Shown here in pieces: positions 11,151 to 21,612 of a DNA stretch of 64,000 nucleotides. Source of the DNA: Przewalskia tangutica (taxonomy: Eukaryota; Streptophyta; Magnoliopsida; Solanales; Solanaceae); the NCBI GenBank assembly GCA_029844215.1, contig CM056718.1:84742764-84806763 (forward strand), written 5' to 3'. The notes beneath the pieces are model-generated. The model was given only the letters and a program-made list of their open reading frames with translations. It was not told the DNA's origin and made no database searches. Position numbers and translations under genes: made by a program. Numbering within the stretch: the stretch's first letter is position 1; the number at the start of each line of letters is the position of its first letter.

Positions 11151-11449
11151 ATTACCTCAGGTTTTAAATTAGATTCTATCCTTTTATTTTAACATCTTTT
11201 AGGTAGTTAACTTTGATTGGTTAATAGCCGTATTTTAAAGATTGTTTTCATTTAATATGATTCTGTGATCGGTAGTTAAAGGACTTACGTGTATGGGAAC
11301 ACAAGGTTTCTCCCATGAAGCGGTGTAAATCCGTCTAATTTAGCGGTATATGGTTTTATCTGTGTCGGGAATGGGATTCTAGAATGACTTCTTGATTATG
11401 TTTAGTGTAACAACGAAATCATTAGTGAAGCAAATACCATTATTACGGG
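11151..11449 (-). pseudogene. EPRV copy C: C-terminal half of aspartic protease
   Basis: Duplicate of 7081-7373, including the block equivalent to ILGTPFL near 11365-11385. The catalytic half is absent. It ends at the fold-back boundary at 11449/11450. Confidence 0.65.
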
Positions 11450-11860
11450 GAGGATGAAGAGTATTACGATAGTGCGGCGAAACTATAAGCGAGCGAAAAG
11501 TTCGGGAGTAGACTATTCGTCATCGGTACCCAAAGTCTCTATCGACCAATCGATGAGCATCGACCCGCGAAGTGAAATGCATGGTGGAGATAGCAGGCAT
11601 GATTAAAGATAGTATCGATTTTAAAATCATTGGAAATATATTGATAAGTTATGGCGTGCTGCGGATGCGCCAACTTATCAATATATTTCGATCGATTAAA
11701 TCGATACTATCTTTAATCGTGCCCAATATCTCGCCGTGCATTTCACTGCGGGCTACGATCGTATCGATGATCGATAATGAGACTTTAGTCTTGATGACGA
11801 TAGTTCCTGAACTTTCGTTCGATTATATCGAAATCTCTTCATCTCGAATTTGAAGAAGAT
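11450..11860. repeat. Fold-back palindrome of movement-gene DNA in copy C
   Basis: Plus arm 11450-11654, spacer 11655-11669, minus arm from 11670 to about 11850. It is the same structure as at 7376-7830. The spacer reads cgtgctgcggatgcg here against cgtgctctggatctgc there, which shows the recurrent CTG differences. Both copies arose before the tandem duplication, or together with it. Confidence 0.82.
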
Positions 11861-12648
11861 GCCGAAAAGTATCTTCCATTAGATCTTAAAATTTTAAATC
11901 AATTGAACCATCCAAATCTTTGGATTATTTGTTCAATATCGAACTCTGGTTCTATCTTTGGTTGGGTAATAGCATCGAAGTGCCATTCATCTTGTGCTAA
12001 AATTTCATTCCATTTTAGCATTCTTGGAACAAAGATGTTACTATGTTCTGGTTTGCTTCCATAAGCATGGTAGCACCTTCTTTGCTAACTAGTTTAGCTT
12101 TTGGAGCTAAGGTTGTTTTCATTGCTTTGTAATATACTACGTATATTATAGCTATTTCTCTTGTGTTTATCTTCTTGTTCATATTTTTCGTTTTAATGTT
12201 TAACGTTAAGGTATCCATAACGTTACGATCATTAATATCTCTGAAAAATTTGGGTATGATTAAAATAAAGCTGGACCTCAGCTAAATTACTTTGTAGAAC
12301 TCCGTAAGGAATCATCAAAGTTTAATAACCTTGCATCTCTTAGTAAGAGGCGGATGAGTATCGAGACCCAATCGATACAAAGGCTTTACAATTTGTACCA
12401 AACCTATGTGAAGGAAATTAAATTCCTTTTATATACATTTATATCTTGATTGATAGCAATTTAATAATCTCTTTTGAGTTATTAATAGCTACGTGGATTC
12501 ACAAGTTTTGATATTATAATTTTTATAAAATCAAACTTTCTGTTCATCAACTGATTTGAAAGATTCTTTTGGAATATTCCAGTACGTAAATCTTTTTCAA
12601 CTTTAGCAATCTTTGAAGTTGCTAAGTTTTCTTATTGATTTCATTCAT
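11670..12648 (-). pseudogene. EPRV copy C: movement protein (N-terminal and 30K core), truncated
   Basis: Same content as 7610-8620. It starts at the conserved ATG at 12648. Open pieces include DTLTLNIKTKNMN and APKAKLVSKEGA (12015-12218). The DSLLG-type motif lies near 12300-12320. The C-terminal part runs into the fold-back. Confidence 0.7.
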
Positions 12649-12659
12649 TCTTACTAGTA

Positions 12660-12936
12660 AGAAAGCGTGTGAGTCTTACTAAGTATTCGGATATGGGTAT
12701 CTACACTGCTAAGTAGCTAATCCTTCTTAACTTTCTTCTGCCTAGCTCAATTCTTTTCCAACAATTATTTGCGGACTATAGTTCGGCGATGAGAATCAAC
12801 CACAGAAGTGCAGCGATATTATAATATTCTACTTCTAAGAGTTTCCTTTACGATTTATTGCACTCGCCTTTCTTATGACTAAATCAATTATCGAGAATTA
12901 TATTCTCTTATGTAATTAAACTCGGCGCATCTTCAT
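12660..12936 (-). pseudogene. EPRV copy C: ORF1 remnant
   Basis: Starts at 12936 with the same double-Met context as copies B, D and E. The N-terminal third is recognisable, then the frame breaks. It lies 10-15 bases from the movement ATG. Confidence 0.5.
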
Positions 12937-13676
12937 TTATAAACTTCTTGGTTTATAACCAGCGGTTTGTTGATAAGCGTGGAGACTACCATCCTTATCC
13001 TAGAACATTGTTCTAACTTGTTATTAGGCTTTTAGTCCTACTCTTTTCTTATTCCTTCGACTACTTAATAGTACTCATATCCTAGTTGTAAACCTTTGTT
13101 TCTTGTTCTTTCTTTACCTAAGTGGTTCTCTATCCTAGTTGTATACTAGTTCTTGTTCTTTCTTTACTAAGCATTCTTACATCCTAGTTGTCAACACTAT
13201 TTCCTATCTTTTTAATTACTTAAGCGATTAACTTTGTCTGTTCATCTGACACTTTCTCCTACGATCTTCGGCGACATCCAACAGTATTTTCACGCCCTAC
13301 GCCTACCTCGGCCTCACGGGCAACATACTGCTCCAGGAAAGCTTACTACAGTAGTACTCAGCGAGGATGAACGGAACAGTATAACAACTAAGTGATTAAT
13401 CTAATTGGAATAGTAGACTTACGGCGGAGAGGTAACTATTCGTAACTACGAGGCTGGAGCGATGAGACTTCGGCCGAGCAGGGTTACGACCATGGTAACT
13501 ACAGGAACTAGAACAGTGGACTTCTGACGGAACAGGGTCACTATTCTGGTAGCTCTAGGAATTCAAGCGAGTGCGGGACTCTTCCTAGCAACCTAAGAAC
13601 AACACCGCCCTAAGGACGGTAGTATGAGACTACTCACTCATCTCTACCAACATGGCTCTGATACCAGAAAGGGTGT
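12937..13676 (-). other. EPRV copy C: leader, with primer-binding site
   Basis: Leader collinear with copies B and D. The palindromic accgccctaaggacggt lies near 13607-13623. Unlike copy B, the upstream side continues into complete R and promoter DNA (13677 onward), so this is the only minus-strand copy in which promoter, R, PBS and leader are contiguous. Confidence 0.65.
13653..13665 (-). promoter_or_regulatory. Primer-binding site for initiator Met-tRNA (copy C/D junction)
   Basis: The complement of ggctctgatacca is TGGTATCAGAGCC, intact, with ccctttc immediately upstream on the minus strand. It is the best-preserved PBS in the window. Confidence 0.88.
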
Positions 13677-14440
13677 GAATAAAGCGGAACAATTAAAACG
13701 ATGCGAAAACAGAATCAAAACTTTAAAACATAAGAAAATAACTCAAGTTTAAAATAAACTTACAATTTTATTCAAAGCATAAGAGAGAGAGGGATACAAG
13801 ATCAGGCAAGGAAAGAGAGAGAGGGGGATATTTCCGGATGCCTTAGCAATTACAAAGTGAGAACCTTAAATAGGCCTCGAATGAACTATTCGTCCTAACA
13901 CGTGGACGGTTCTGTTTAAAACAAATGGACGGCTAAGAATTACATGTCCTTTTCTTTTCGAAAGGCAAGCGTCTTCTTCGCTTTAGTCCTTTGTCTTATT
14001 CCTTTATGTCGCTTTCTTTTGGCTCTTTCTTTTACGAAGAGGCAAATGTCATTGTCTGCTTTATGGGTTTTGTCCTTTTGCGAAAGGGCAAATGTCATCT
14101 TTTACTTTTTGACTCTTGCTTTTAGAAGGGCAAGTGTAAACTGCTTTATCTGAAGGCGAGTGTCCTTTGCTTTTACGAAAGGGCAAATGTCGCCATCCCG
14201 CTTTGTGTCCTTTTCTTGAAGGGACTGCTTTGTTGCGCTTTGCGTGGCGATGTTATCTTTTGACTTTTATGTCATGCTTATTATTTTGTTTGGCGTTACG
14301 TAGCGCCTTTTTGTTTTCTTGACTTACCGGGCATTAATGCGATGTTCTACGGAGAACGCTTTGTGGATGGTTTATGCCAAAAATGTCTATGGAACTTATG
14401 GTGCCATAACAAATGTTTGCAGAATTTCATTAAATCATTA
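13677..14440 (-). promoter_or_regulatory. EPRV copy D: promoter and R region
   Basis: Complete regulatory region on the minus strand. Upstream boxes GGGCAA(A/G)TGTC lie near 14039, 14084, 14128, 14153 and 14178. They are followed by the G-box at 13899-13904, the TATA-like element at 13864-13873, a ct-repeat leader (13795-13830) and the poly(A) signal (13767-13772), reaching R's end at 13677. The open frame at 13944-14153 on the plus strand is a by-product of the boxes. Confidence 0.7.
13864..13873 (-). promoter_or_regulatory. TATA-like box of EPRV copy D
   Basis: ccttaaatag, complement of ctatttaagg, conserved with copies A and B. The G-box lies about 30 bases upstream. Confidence 0.6.
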
Positions 14441-14789
14441 TAGATCTAAAACGGTTTTCAAAATCAATTTTGATAAAAGATTTATACGATCTTTAAAATC
14501 GGTGTTTTGATAAGAGACTCATAAAACTTCAAAATCAATGTTTTGACAAAAGACTTATGAAAGTTACTCATAAAACTTCAAAATCAATGTTTTGATAAAG
14601 ACTTACGTAACAATTACAGGATTGTTTAGTTTATTCTAACTAGACTTATTTTACCAATGATACGGCCTGACACTTCCGCTCGTGCTTTCTTGATGGTAGC
14701 TTTTACTTATTCTTACAATGATATGGCGAGCCATTCCGGCTTCGTGCTTACTCAAATGGTTTGATCTGGTGTGTTCTAAAAACCACCTT
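14441..14789 (-). repeat. A/T-rich tandem repeats between protease and promoter, copy D
   Basis: Inverted counterpart of 3061-3370: about four units of roughly 45 bases with core cttcaaaatcaatgttttga (14445-14600), then 190 bases without coding potential. The protease-to-repeat junction is at the same viral position as in copy A. Confidence 0.75.
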
Positions 14790-15540
14790 TGCTTATTACG
14801 ACCACTCGATCGTTGTCAAAGGATTTATATAAGGAAATATGAGATCTTCTCCATAGTGGTAGTGTAAATGCAAATGCAGTTTTGCCGTATATGGCAATAT
14901 CTGGGCTAGGAATGGTGTTCCTAAGATGATTTCCTCAGTTATATCCTTGGTTATAATGAAGCTGTTCGTGAATGCACTGTTTTTATTGCATACAAGTGCT
15001 TTCGAAAGTTTATAATTAATTTCTATATCCTTTGTGGCGGAATATAATCTATCGTACTCTTGTTTAAGTACACAGTAGGGATTATACCTTCGAATCGATT
15101 TGATCTGCTCACGAATCTAAAAGCTATTCTTTCGATAGCAAAATCTTCAATAATTAACTTAATAGGGACATGGTAGCTTATTGCTTTAGCCCTAGATATC
15201 AAAGTTAATCCACGAATCTAGATTATTATCGTTTAAATCATCATCTTGATTATCAGTAATTATCTGTTTAAAAATAGATGATGTTTGGGGATCTTCTGTG
15301 AGATCCGGACTTCTGGTTTTGACCAGTGTTTCAGCTTCTAATGAACTGAGCCTTTTCGTAATTCGAAGGATTTCTTCGTGCAGAGTCGAGACTTCTTTTA
15401 TTAAGTGCAGTAATGAAGTACACGATTTAGAGTCTTTAAATTTATCAAAACTCTTTTCATGTCATGGGTTCTATAATCCCTTTTTCTTTTACGATTAATG
15501 AGCTTCGAGCTCTTTCAGTGTGCTTTTTAAAATTGTCGTC
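14790..15540 (-). pseudogene. EPRV copy D: aspartic protease and post-capsid linker
   Basis: Minus-strand remnant. The ILGTPFL-equivalent is at about 14907-14927. The catalytic stretch near 15095-15115 has changed, and DSGAD, intact in copy F, cannot be read. The linker (15298-15500) corresponds to the coiled, charged segment after the capsid. RT and RNase H do not follow; the sequence passes into the repeats and promoter. Confidence 0.7.
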
Positions 15541-16842
15541 ATCAATGTGATCGACCATGTCAAAGAAAAACTCTTGGGTGCTATTTGAGATCACGCCAAT
15601 TATGCATTTTGGTACATGTGCGATTTTCCCGACATTCGCGATCGAGTGGAAGTGGAACTATCTGACGTAACCCATTCGATGATCCATCGTCATCTGTAAA
15701 GCGTCTGAAGACTCTCCAGAGCTATTATCCGACTGTTCTTCATTTAATATTGTAAACAGTTTATCCTTTATTTTGGGGTCAATTCCCAACAGATTAATCT
15801 TATCTTTCCTTTTATCAGGTTCTTTGCATTTATTGGCCATGTGGCCTGTTTTACCGCAATTCCAGCAAACTCCTTTTACTTTCGTATTTTTGCTGTTGCT
15901 TTCTTTGTTATATTTCTTCTTATGAGTATAATTCTTTTTATACGCTTTGGGGCGAGAAATGTTATGATTCTTTTTCATTCTCTTGATGCTCTTTGATGGA
16001 GCAGAAATCTTAACATAGCCAAGTCTTGTGAAACTTCCTAACTCTCCTTTGGTGGAGTATCTTTGTATCTGATTATTAAGCTTTATAGAATTACATAATT
16101 CTAAGCCCGTCATATTAATATAGCTGATTAAATCCCCATATGTCATGATGGCATAGGGAGTATCACCATTGTGGCATCTTCTGATATTGGTTCTTACCTT
16201 CTCGGCGAAGAGTTTAGGCAAACCACTGATAAATCTTTCTTTCCAATAATCATGGTTACAATCAGGTCGTAACATGACCTTGTTAAGAAATATATCTTTA
16301 TACCATTTAAAATCGTGTAATTTTGGACACGTTAGATTATTAAGGATCTCTAAACTTCTGTCTTGGAAAAGTTTTGGATCACCAACAAAGTGTTTCCCGA
16401 TACAGTATAACAGGGTTGCCGAGGCATCACTGTGAACTTCATTAGTAAAACTGTTATCGATGTTCCTTATTTGGACTGTGGTAGTAGCATTCATGATGCT
16501 TGCTTTTTCAATATCGAATAGGAAGTTATCCGCTGATTTTTAACATTCGATAAAGCGGAAATTATGATTGATGCAAGTTGAGCATCATCAGTATGTGTTT
16601 TTATTTTATAACTGGTTAAACAAACTCCCATCTCATGGAGCACTTTAACAACTTGTCGCCGGACATGCGTCAATGTTCCATTCATGGATTTCATCACCCG
16701 AGTAAGTGGTGGGGTGGAATTCGTTCTTGAACAACATGTGCAGGAACGTCATTTGTTTATAAAAATTCTTTTTATTATTGGTTAATTTTGATATTTTATT
16801 AACCTCTGTTTCATTTTTTGAACTAGAACCTTCGCTTAACAC
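15541..16842 (-). pseudogene. EPRV copy D: capsid protein, largely readable
   Basis: Capsid gene with a 278-codon open stretch (15658-16494) and two further open pieces (16491-16697, 16645-16842). Seen: EIHEWNIDA near the start; HFVGDPKLFQDRSLEILNN, DFKWYKDIFLNKV and FISGLPKLF in the core; a basic stretch (KKYNK); and the zinc knuckle CWNCGKTGHMANKC at 15826-15867 (C-x2-C-x4-H-x4-C). An acidic Ser/Glu-rich tail follows. This is the standard order for caulimovirid coat proteins, which package the DNA genome. Breaks near 16500 and 16680, and an altered FFFDM tail near 15555, keep it from being one frame. Confidence 0.82.
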
Positions 16843-18478
16843 CTTGTGGATTTGTCGGGATGTTTGAGGTTGATCCTTGAGAGACTTTCATCTCTTTGAA
16901 CTTACTCGATTACATCTAGCAGATCATCTTCGATTTCCTTCCGAATTTTGGATGGCTTTGCGGCGGGAATCTTAAAAAGCGGTTCGGATAAGGTTTTCTC
17001 TTCCGACCGTACTGGTGTATTCCTGAAGGTAGAAGCATTACTTGCCTCTGAAATTTGGTTAGAGATAACATGTAACAACTGGTTGGTGTAGTTGTTCTGT
17101 TGCAAAATCTTATTAATATCATCAACATGTGTGATATCATTAGGATCTTTTATATCTCTTTTAAAAGGAGTGGCGGTTAAGACTTCAGATTACGGGAATC
17201 TTTATCTGTTCTAAAGGGGGTGTTACTGACTCAACAGTTCTTTCACCTGTGAACCATTTTTTTACAATGGTACTCAGACACTGTCTGCCATTATGGAGTT
17301 TATCAGTGATTTCAAACCACCTAAAGAATTCTAGATTTGCTCTAACATTGTTCATGTCTCTTATCCAGTCTGCTTTAAACACCTTCCTTTCACTAAGTGA
17401 AAAGGTGCTTACATACCATTTTCTTTTAATGGCGTGCTCTGGATCTGCCCATAACTTATCAATATATTTCCAGTCGATTTTAAAATCGATACTATCTTAA
17501 TCATGCCTGACTATCTCCAGCATGCATTTCACTACGGTGGAAGTGCGATCGTTCTATCGATTGGTCGATAGTAGACTTTAGTGCGATGACGAATAGTCTA
17601 CTCACTGAACTTTTCGTTCGATTATAGTTTCCGATTATCGAATACTCTTCATCCTCGGGGTTTGGAAGAAGATGCACTGAAAGAGTATCTTCCATTAGAT
17701 CTTAAAAATTTTAAATCAATTGAACCATCCAAATGCTGGATTATTTGTTCAATATCAGAACTCTCTGGTTCTATCTTTGGTTGGGTAATAGCATCGAAGT
17801 GCCATTCATCTTTTGCTAAAATTTCATTCCATTTTAGCATTCTTGGAACAAAGATGTTACTATGTTCCTGGTTTGCTTCCATAAGCATGGTAGCACCTTT
17901 CTTTGCTAACTAGTTTAGCTTTTGGAGCTAAGGTTGTTTTCATTGCTTTGTAATATACTCTGTATATTATAGCTATTTCTCTTGTGTTTATCTTACTGTT
18001 CATATTTTTCGTTTTAATGTTTAACGTTAAGGTATCCATAACGTTCTGATCATTAATATCTACTGAAAAATTTGGGTAACAGTTAAAATAAACTGGACCT
18101 CTGGCTAAATTACTTTGTAGAACTCCGAGTAAGGAATCATCAAAGTTTAATAACCTTGCATCTCTTAGTAAAGAGGCGGATGGGTATCGAGACCAATCGA
18201 TACAAAGGCTTTCTGACAATTTGTACCAAACCTATGTGAAGGAAATTAAATTCCTTTTATATCTGTTTATATCTTGATTGATAGCAATTTAATAATCTCT
18301 TTTGAGTTATTAATAGCTCTGTGGATTCACAAGTTTTGATATTATAATTTTTATAAAATCAAACTTTCTGTTTAAATAAAGATTTGAAAGATTCTTTTGG
18401 AATATTCCAATTCTGTAAATCTTTTTCAACTTTAGCAATCTTTGAAGTTGCTAAGTTTTCACTGTTGATTTCATTCAT
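16843..18478 (-). pseudogene. EPRV copy D: movement protein and movement-capsid linker
   Basis: Begins at the ATG at 18478. A 119-codon open stretch (17860-18219) carries the 30K core: DARLLNFDDSLLG, GPVYFNCYPNFSVDI and MDTLTLNIKTKN, then APKAKLVSKE. Further pieces are at 17649-17888 (acidic, PKIEPESSDIEQ), 17185-17382 (FFRWFEITDKLHNGRQCL) and 16902-17105 (NNYTNQLLHVISNQ, then a charged region). The 30K superfamily moves virus between cells. The linker appears continuous with movement and capsid, so a movement-capsid polyprotein is likely, though frame breaks prevent proof. Confidence 0.78.
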
Positions 18479-18538
18479 TCTTACTAGTAAGAAATTTGTA
18501 TGGAGCTCACTAAGAATTTAGACATGGATTGTCTCTTT

Positions 18539-18786
18539 TTAAATAATTAAGATATCTTTTAATCTGCTAACTTCTTCCTGAAGTTCATTTATTTTATCGA
18601 TGATAACTTGGTTGATTGGTTGTGGACAACAACTCACTAGGCCTCTACAGGTCTTGCGGTTGTGTACTGGTCTAATTCTCTAAGACTCTCTTTTAAGCAA
18701 TTATTGCACTCATGCTTTGCTATGACTAAATCAATTATCTGAGAATTATATTCTCTTATGTATTTAAATTCTGGACGCATCTTCAT
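18539..18786 (-). pseudogene. EPRV copy D: ORF1 remnant with conserved coiled-coil end
   Basis: Starts at 18786 (double Met, MKMRPEF) and follows the copy E protein for about 45 codons to an in-frame TAG. It resumes in another frame with an ELQEEVSRLK coiled-coil end before a stop at 18539-18541. It lies 60 bases upstream of the movement ATG. Similarity to copy E at codon level, with substitutions, suggests it once coded. Confidence 0.6.
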
Positions 18787-19465
18787 TTATAAACTTCTTG
18801 GTTTATAACCAACGGTTTGTTGATAAGCGTGGAGACTACCATCCTTATCCTAGGGCTGTTGTTCTAACTTGTTATTAGGCTTTTAGTCCTACTCTTTTCT
18901 TATTCCTTCGACTACTTAATAGTACTCTATCTGGTTGTAAAACCTTTGTTTCTTGTTCTTTCTTTACCTAAGTGGTTCTCCTATCCTAGTTGTCTATACT
19001 AGTTCTTGTTCTTTCTTTACCTAAACAGTTCTTCTATCCTAGTTGTCAACACTATTTCCTATCTTTTTAATTACTTAAACAGTTAACTGTCTGTTAAATC
19101 TGACACTTTCTCCTACGATCTTCGGCGACATCCAACAGTATTTTCACGCCCTACGCCTACCTCGGCCTCACGGGCAACATACTGCTCCAGGAAAGCTTAC
19201 TACAGTAGTACTCAGCGAGGATGAACGGAACAGTATAACCACTAAGTGATTAATCTAATTGGAATAGTAGACTTACGGCGGAGACAGGTAACTATTGCGT
19301 AACTACGAGGAACTAGAGCGATGGACTTCGGCGGAGCAGGGTCACTATTCTGGTAGCTCTAGGAATTCAAACAGAGTAACAGGACTCTTCCTAGCAACCT
19401 AAGAACAACACCGCCCTAAGGACGGTAGTATGAGACTACTCACTCATCTCTACCAACATGGCTCT
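18787..19465 (-). other. EPRV copy D: leader, truncated in the primer site
   Basis: Leader collinear with copies B and C, with one internal stretch near 19310-19340 shortened. It ends at 19465 with catggctct, the last six bases of the PBS (AGAGCC on the minus strand) plus flanking ATG. The next base starts unrelated LTR sequence. Confidence 0.7.
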
Positions 19466-21612
19466 AAGTTACGACACAAATGAGAATAAGAATCGAACAA
19501 GCCACTGCAGCGTTAATAAAGGAAAATGTAATGACAATCAATTAAGTTAAAATGAGTAGAATTCTCCATCTGCATAGAAGCTAAGATAAGACAAAATTGT
19601 ATTACATTTTCTAGATCATGGCTACTCGATTAAGATCGTTATAAATAAGTATAACTTATTCACAACGCACCAAAGTATATGTTACTTAATTTATAAGAAT
19701 TTACGTATGAAGTTTTAAGACTATGAGCCTCAAATTTTTGAAAGGTTAAGGGACTTTATTTTTCAAGTTATGGGACTTGATTCTTAAAGGAAGAAATGAA
19801 TTGATTTAAAAGTATAGAATACTTGATATGGAAAGTATTGATTTCTTGCCATTCTAAAGTTAAGAAACTTGTTTTCTTAAAAGTTAAGAGACTTGAAGTA
19901 TTTTGAAAGTTATGTGATTTGAATTGAAAATATAAGTTTCTTGGTCATAAAAGGAATGAATTTGTCTAAGACATAAAGAGTTATAACGGCTTTATGGGAA
20001 GTTGGTTATAACAACTTTATGGAAGATTAAAAGAATGATTTTCTTCAGTAATGTAAGCAAAGAAATGATTTGAAATAAAGAAGGGCAAATTGTTTTAAAG
20101 GTACCAATTGCTTATGGTTTTAAAGAAAGAAGTCACTTGATTTAGAAGCCTATAAATGTATTTCTAAAAAGTATTGTGACTTGTCGTGAAAATTAGATAT
20201 GACTTGATACTACGGTTATTAGTATCTTGGAGGTTTTATTTGAAAGAGAATCATTTTAAAGGAGTAGAGGCACGTAGTACGTTGGGTTAAATTCCCGGAT
20301 TTTATAATGACATGTTAGTGCCTTAAGTAAACAAAAATGAGAGTGTATATGAACAAGCTAATAAGAAGTTAGGGGATTTCTTAACTTGATTATGTAATGT
20401 ACGATAAGCCGGTGGTGCTTATGTTATGTATGGTAAGCCGGTGGTGCTTATGTTATGTATGATAAGTCGGTAGTGCTTATGTTATGCATGATAAGCCGGT
20501 AGGGCTTATGTTATGTATGATGGCCGGTTGAGTTAGGGTAAGAGTATAATTGAGGGTAAACCCCGAGGCGTTATACCACCTTCTCGGGGTAAGAGTATAA
20601 ATGAGGGTAAACCCCAAGGCGTTATACCACTGTTAGTGGATTTGCTACCCATGATGCGAGGAATACCTCATTCGAGCCCTTATGGGCTTATGCGGGTGAA
20701 ATAGTCCCGTGCGGTAGTCTGACTATGCGAGGAATACCTCATGCGGGTCCACGGGACTATGCGGTGAAATAGTCTCGGGAGTAGGATTGCTTATCGATAC
20801 TACGGGCGAGGACCTGTTTGATCATGAGCCTCTATTTTTATGCGATATACCTTTATGGGCAGACTTATGTGATTTTATCGCGTCCCGTATTGGGCGGGCG
20901 TTATACCTTTATGGGCGGACTTATGTGACTATCGCGTCCCAGTTGGTAGACATTATAAGCGTTCCTCCATAAAGGGACATATTAGGTTATCAAGAATCGT
21001 AAGTTATATGTTTATGAACTTGATGAGTTTTCTTAAGTATGTGCGTAAGAATTTGACTATACTCTTATGGAAAAATGGGAAAAGATAATAAGGTACGATT
21101 AAGTTCACGAGATGGAAATGACACGGTAGGATCGGTATTTACCCTTTCTTTATACTTGCCCTGTCATTTTTGTCTGATTATGATTTGTTCTTGTGCCTTA
21201 TTTTCCGTTCCATATTAAATTTTTGTTATGCGAACCCGCCGGGAAATTTGTGTTCATGTCGCGAGTTTAGGTCTGTGATTGTGGATCATGAGCTTAGGAT
21301 CTGGTTGACATTTTGAGATGGCTCGATGTTAGGAGTTGTCATGGCTATGTATATTCGAGTGCAGCGGGGCCTTGTCCGTCATAGTATTTGTTCAAATCTT
21401 AGAGGTTTGTATTCATCGTAATTTGGGTAGCTAGAGTTGTTTTTATATTGTTAAGCAGTGTAGACCGCTTTCGGGTAATTTTTATGTTATGGCGGCCTTA
21501 TCGGCAGCCTTGGTTTAAAAAAAGTGTTATTTATCTTCCATGATTTATTATGTTGTATGATTAGAAGGGTGCCGGGTAGGGCACCGATCGCTACCGAGAA
21601 TTCGGTCGTGTG
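19466..21612 (+). mobile_element. 5'-truncated LTR (plus orientation)
   Basis: LTR sequence starting mid-element at agttacgac, next to the viral PBS break. The stretch near 19490-19620 matches 50500-50640 in the solo LTR (cactgcagcg, ctaataaaggaaaatg). It shares the motif order of that LTR: A/T-rich region, short tandem repeats (20397-20790), a gtttaggt-type stretch, and an end near 21560-21612 with gggtgccgggtagggcacc and ggtcgtg, equivalent to the 3' LTR end. There are no coding frames of note. Confidence 0.65.
20397..20525 (+). repeat. Tandem repeat, 29-base unit, about 4.5 copies
   Basis: Units of the form gataagccggtggtgcttat plus gttatgtat, drifting at a few positions (gtcgg, gtaggg). 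They are inside the LTR, followed by two units of about 50 bases (20530-20640, ggtaaaccccgaggcgttat) and two of a gcgaggaatacctcatgcgg repeat (20660-20750). Confidence 0.85.

Larger units (their letters stand above)
5586..13676. repeat. Two-unit tandem duplication (about 4.03-4.07 kb each)
   Basis: Unit 1 (5586-9650, 4065 bases) and unit 2 (9651-13676, 4026 bases) are collinear throughout. Each holds, reading plus, RNase H, RT, protease C-terminus, movement-gene fold-back, movement N-terminus, ORF1, leader, PBS and the last bases of R. Both units start with gaatttattttgtcc. The junction between them carries tgtgaat (9648-9654), which is present both at the end of R (13674-13680) and at the end of RNase H (5583-5589). 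Confidence 0.88.
1..19465. mobile_element. Rearranged endogenous pararetrovirus cluster (copies A-D)
   Basis: A continuous block of caulimovirid sequence in both orientations. A (+) covers 1-4120. B (-) covers 4121-9650, C (-) 9651-13676 and D (-) 13677-19465, with two short plus-strand movement-gene arms embedded in B and C. The family assignment rests on several signals read in the window: 30K movement motifs, a coat protein with a CCHC knuckle, a retropepsin-like protease, a YIDD reverse transcriptase, RNase H, and an initiator-Met-tRNA primer site. No integrase is seen, as expected for Caulimoviridae, so insertion was probably by illegitimate recombination. The left end is cut by the window edge. 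The right end stops inside the primer site at 19465. Confidence 0.88.

Noticed and set aside
1..19465. Repeat-induced point mutation as the cause of copy decay
   Set aside because: Differences are mixed substitutions and indels centred on CTG/CAG, not one-directional C-to-T changes, and the process is fungal.
20397..20525. Regular 29-base repeats resembling a CRISPR array
   Set aside because: The units are contiguous without unique spacers, in a plant LTR. It is a minisatellite.
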